A stretch of DNA of 64,000 nucleotides from Bradyrhizobium prioriisuperbiae (GTDB lineage: Bacteria; Pseudomonadota; Alphaproteobacteria; Rhizobiales; Xanthobacteraceae), in assembly GCF_032397745.1 (NCBI RefSeq), contig NZ_CP135921.1, positions 1,302,001 through 1,366,000 on the forward strand. Direction: 5' to 3'. Below, in pieces: positions 63,931 to 64,000 of this stretch (positions are counted from its first letter, which is position 1; each line of letters opens with the position of its first letter). Made by a program: the position numbers and the translations under genes. A model generated the notes under the pieces. The model did not search any database, was not told the origin of the DNA, and saw only the letters and a list, made by a program, of their open reading frames with translations.

Positions 63931-64000
63931 CAGGCCCGCCGCTGACTGGCAAACCAGAAGCCGGAGGCCGCCGCGACAACGATGGCGAGCCCGAACCAGG
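63931..64000 (-). CDS. C-terminal end of a membrane protein, probably SURF1
   Basis: The last 22 codons read WFGLAIVVAAASGFWFASQR and end at TGA (63931-63933). A short hydrophobic segment followed by Arg-Arg is typical of the C-terminal helix of SURF1, an assembly factor for cytochrome oxidase, and surf1 lies near thrC in related genomes. The evidence is small, so the assignment is tentative. Confidence 0.45.

Overview
The window reads as a chromosomal segment of an alphaproteobacterium of the Bradyrhizobium/Rhodopseudomonas/Afipia group (Nitrobacteraceae). The reasons are high GC with strong G/C third-position bias, a Shemin-type 5-aminolevulinate synthase (hemA), an F0 ATP synthase operon with both b and b' subunits (atpI-B-E-F'-F), a FixJ-type response regulator, and intergenic palindromic repeats of the kind common in these genomes (for example at 14387, 45371 and 63832). 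The genus is an inference; there is no rRNA, tRNA or plasmid gene to anchor it.

Layout. (1) 1-26,620 is a cell-surface locus. It holds dTDP-L-rhamnose synthesis (rfbD-rfbC leftward, rfbA-rfbB rightward), a leftward operon of large glycan enzymes (WbsX-type protein with five repeats, a 1,326-residue three-enzyme fusion, a pyruvyl-transferase-like protein, a 208-residue two-module protein), and a rightward methyltransferase plus two SapC-like genes. A type I secretion ABC transporter and HlyD adaptor sit next to an RTX calcium-binding protein, followed by a second leftward glycosyltransferase operon and a GT4 gene. Gene content and order recall loci that make, export and anchor an RTX-type S-layer or surface adhesin on a polysaccharide. 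A small module with a G-W/F-A core recurs, seven copies in all, in four proteins here and is probably undescribed. (2) 26,822-32,420 holds an MFS transporter divergent from a CGNR zinc-finger regulator, a chemotaxis receptor, a phospholipid N-methyltransferase-like gene and a short-chain dehydrogenase that has lost its N-terminal half.

(3) About 32,420-39,270 looks like an inserted, partly decayed defence island: an HNH-like gene, an AbiEi/AbiEii toxin-antitoxin pair with an operator-like inverted repeat, a DUF2971 gene, two adjacent genes with HEPN RNase motifs (one broken by a stop codon and lacking its 5' end), and the stump of a tyrosine recombinase at the right edge. (4) 39,464-42,729 is an RpiR regulator with a perfect 16-bp palindrome upstream, a class III aminotransferase and an amino-acid-type solute-binding protein without permease genes.

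(5) 42,921-54,723 is core and regulatory: bioB, an MBL-fold hydrolase, hemA, then a transporter-fused hybrid kinase (CrbS-like) flanked by two LuxR-type response regulators, an MHS-type transporter with an unusually large loop, and YjbQ. (6) 54,811-64,000 is housekeeping: a heptad-repeat exported protein, a DsbA-like isomerase, the F0 operon closed by a strong terminator, a lipoprotein, a GNAT acetyltransferase, an M16 peptidase, thrC (TTG start) and the end of a probable SURF1 gene.
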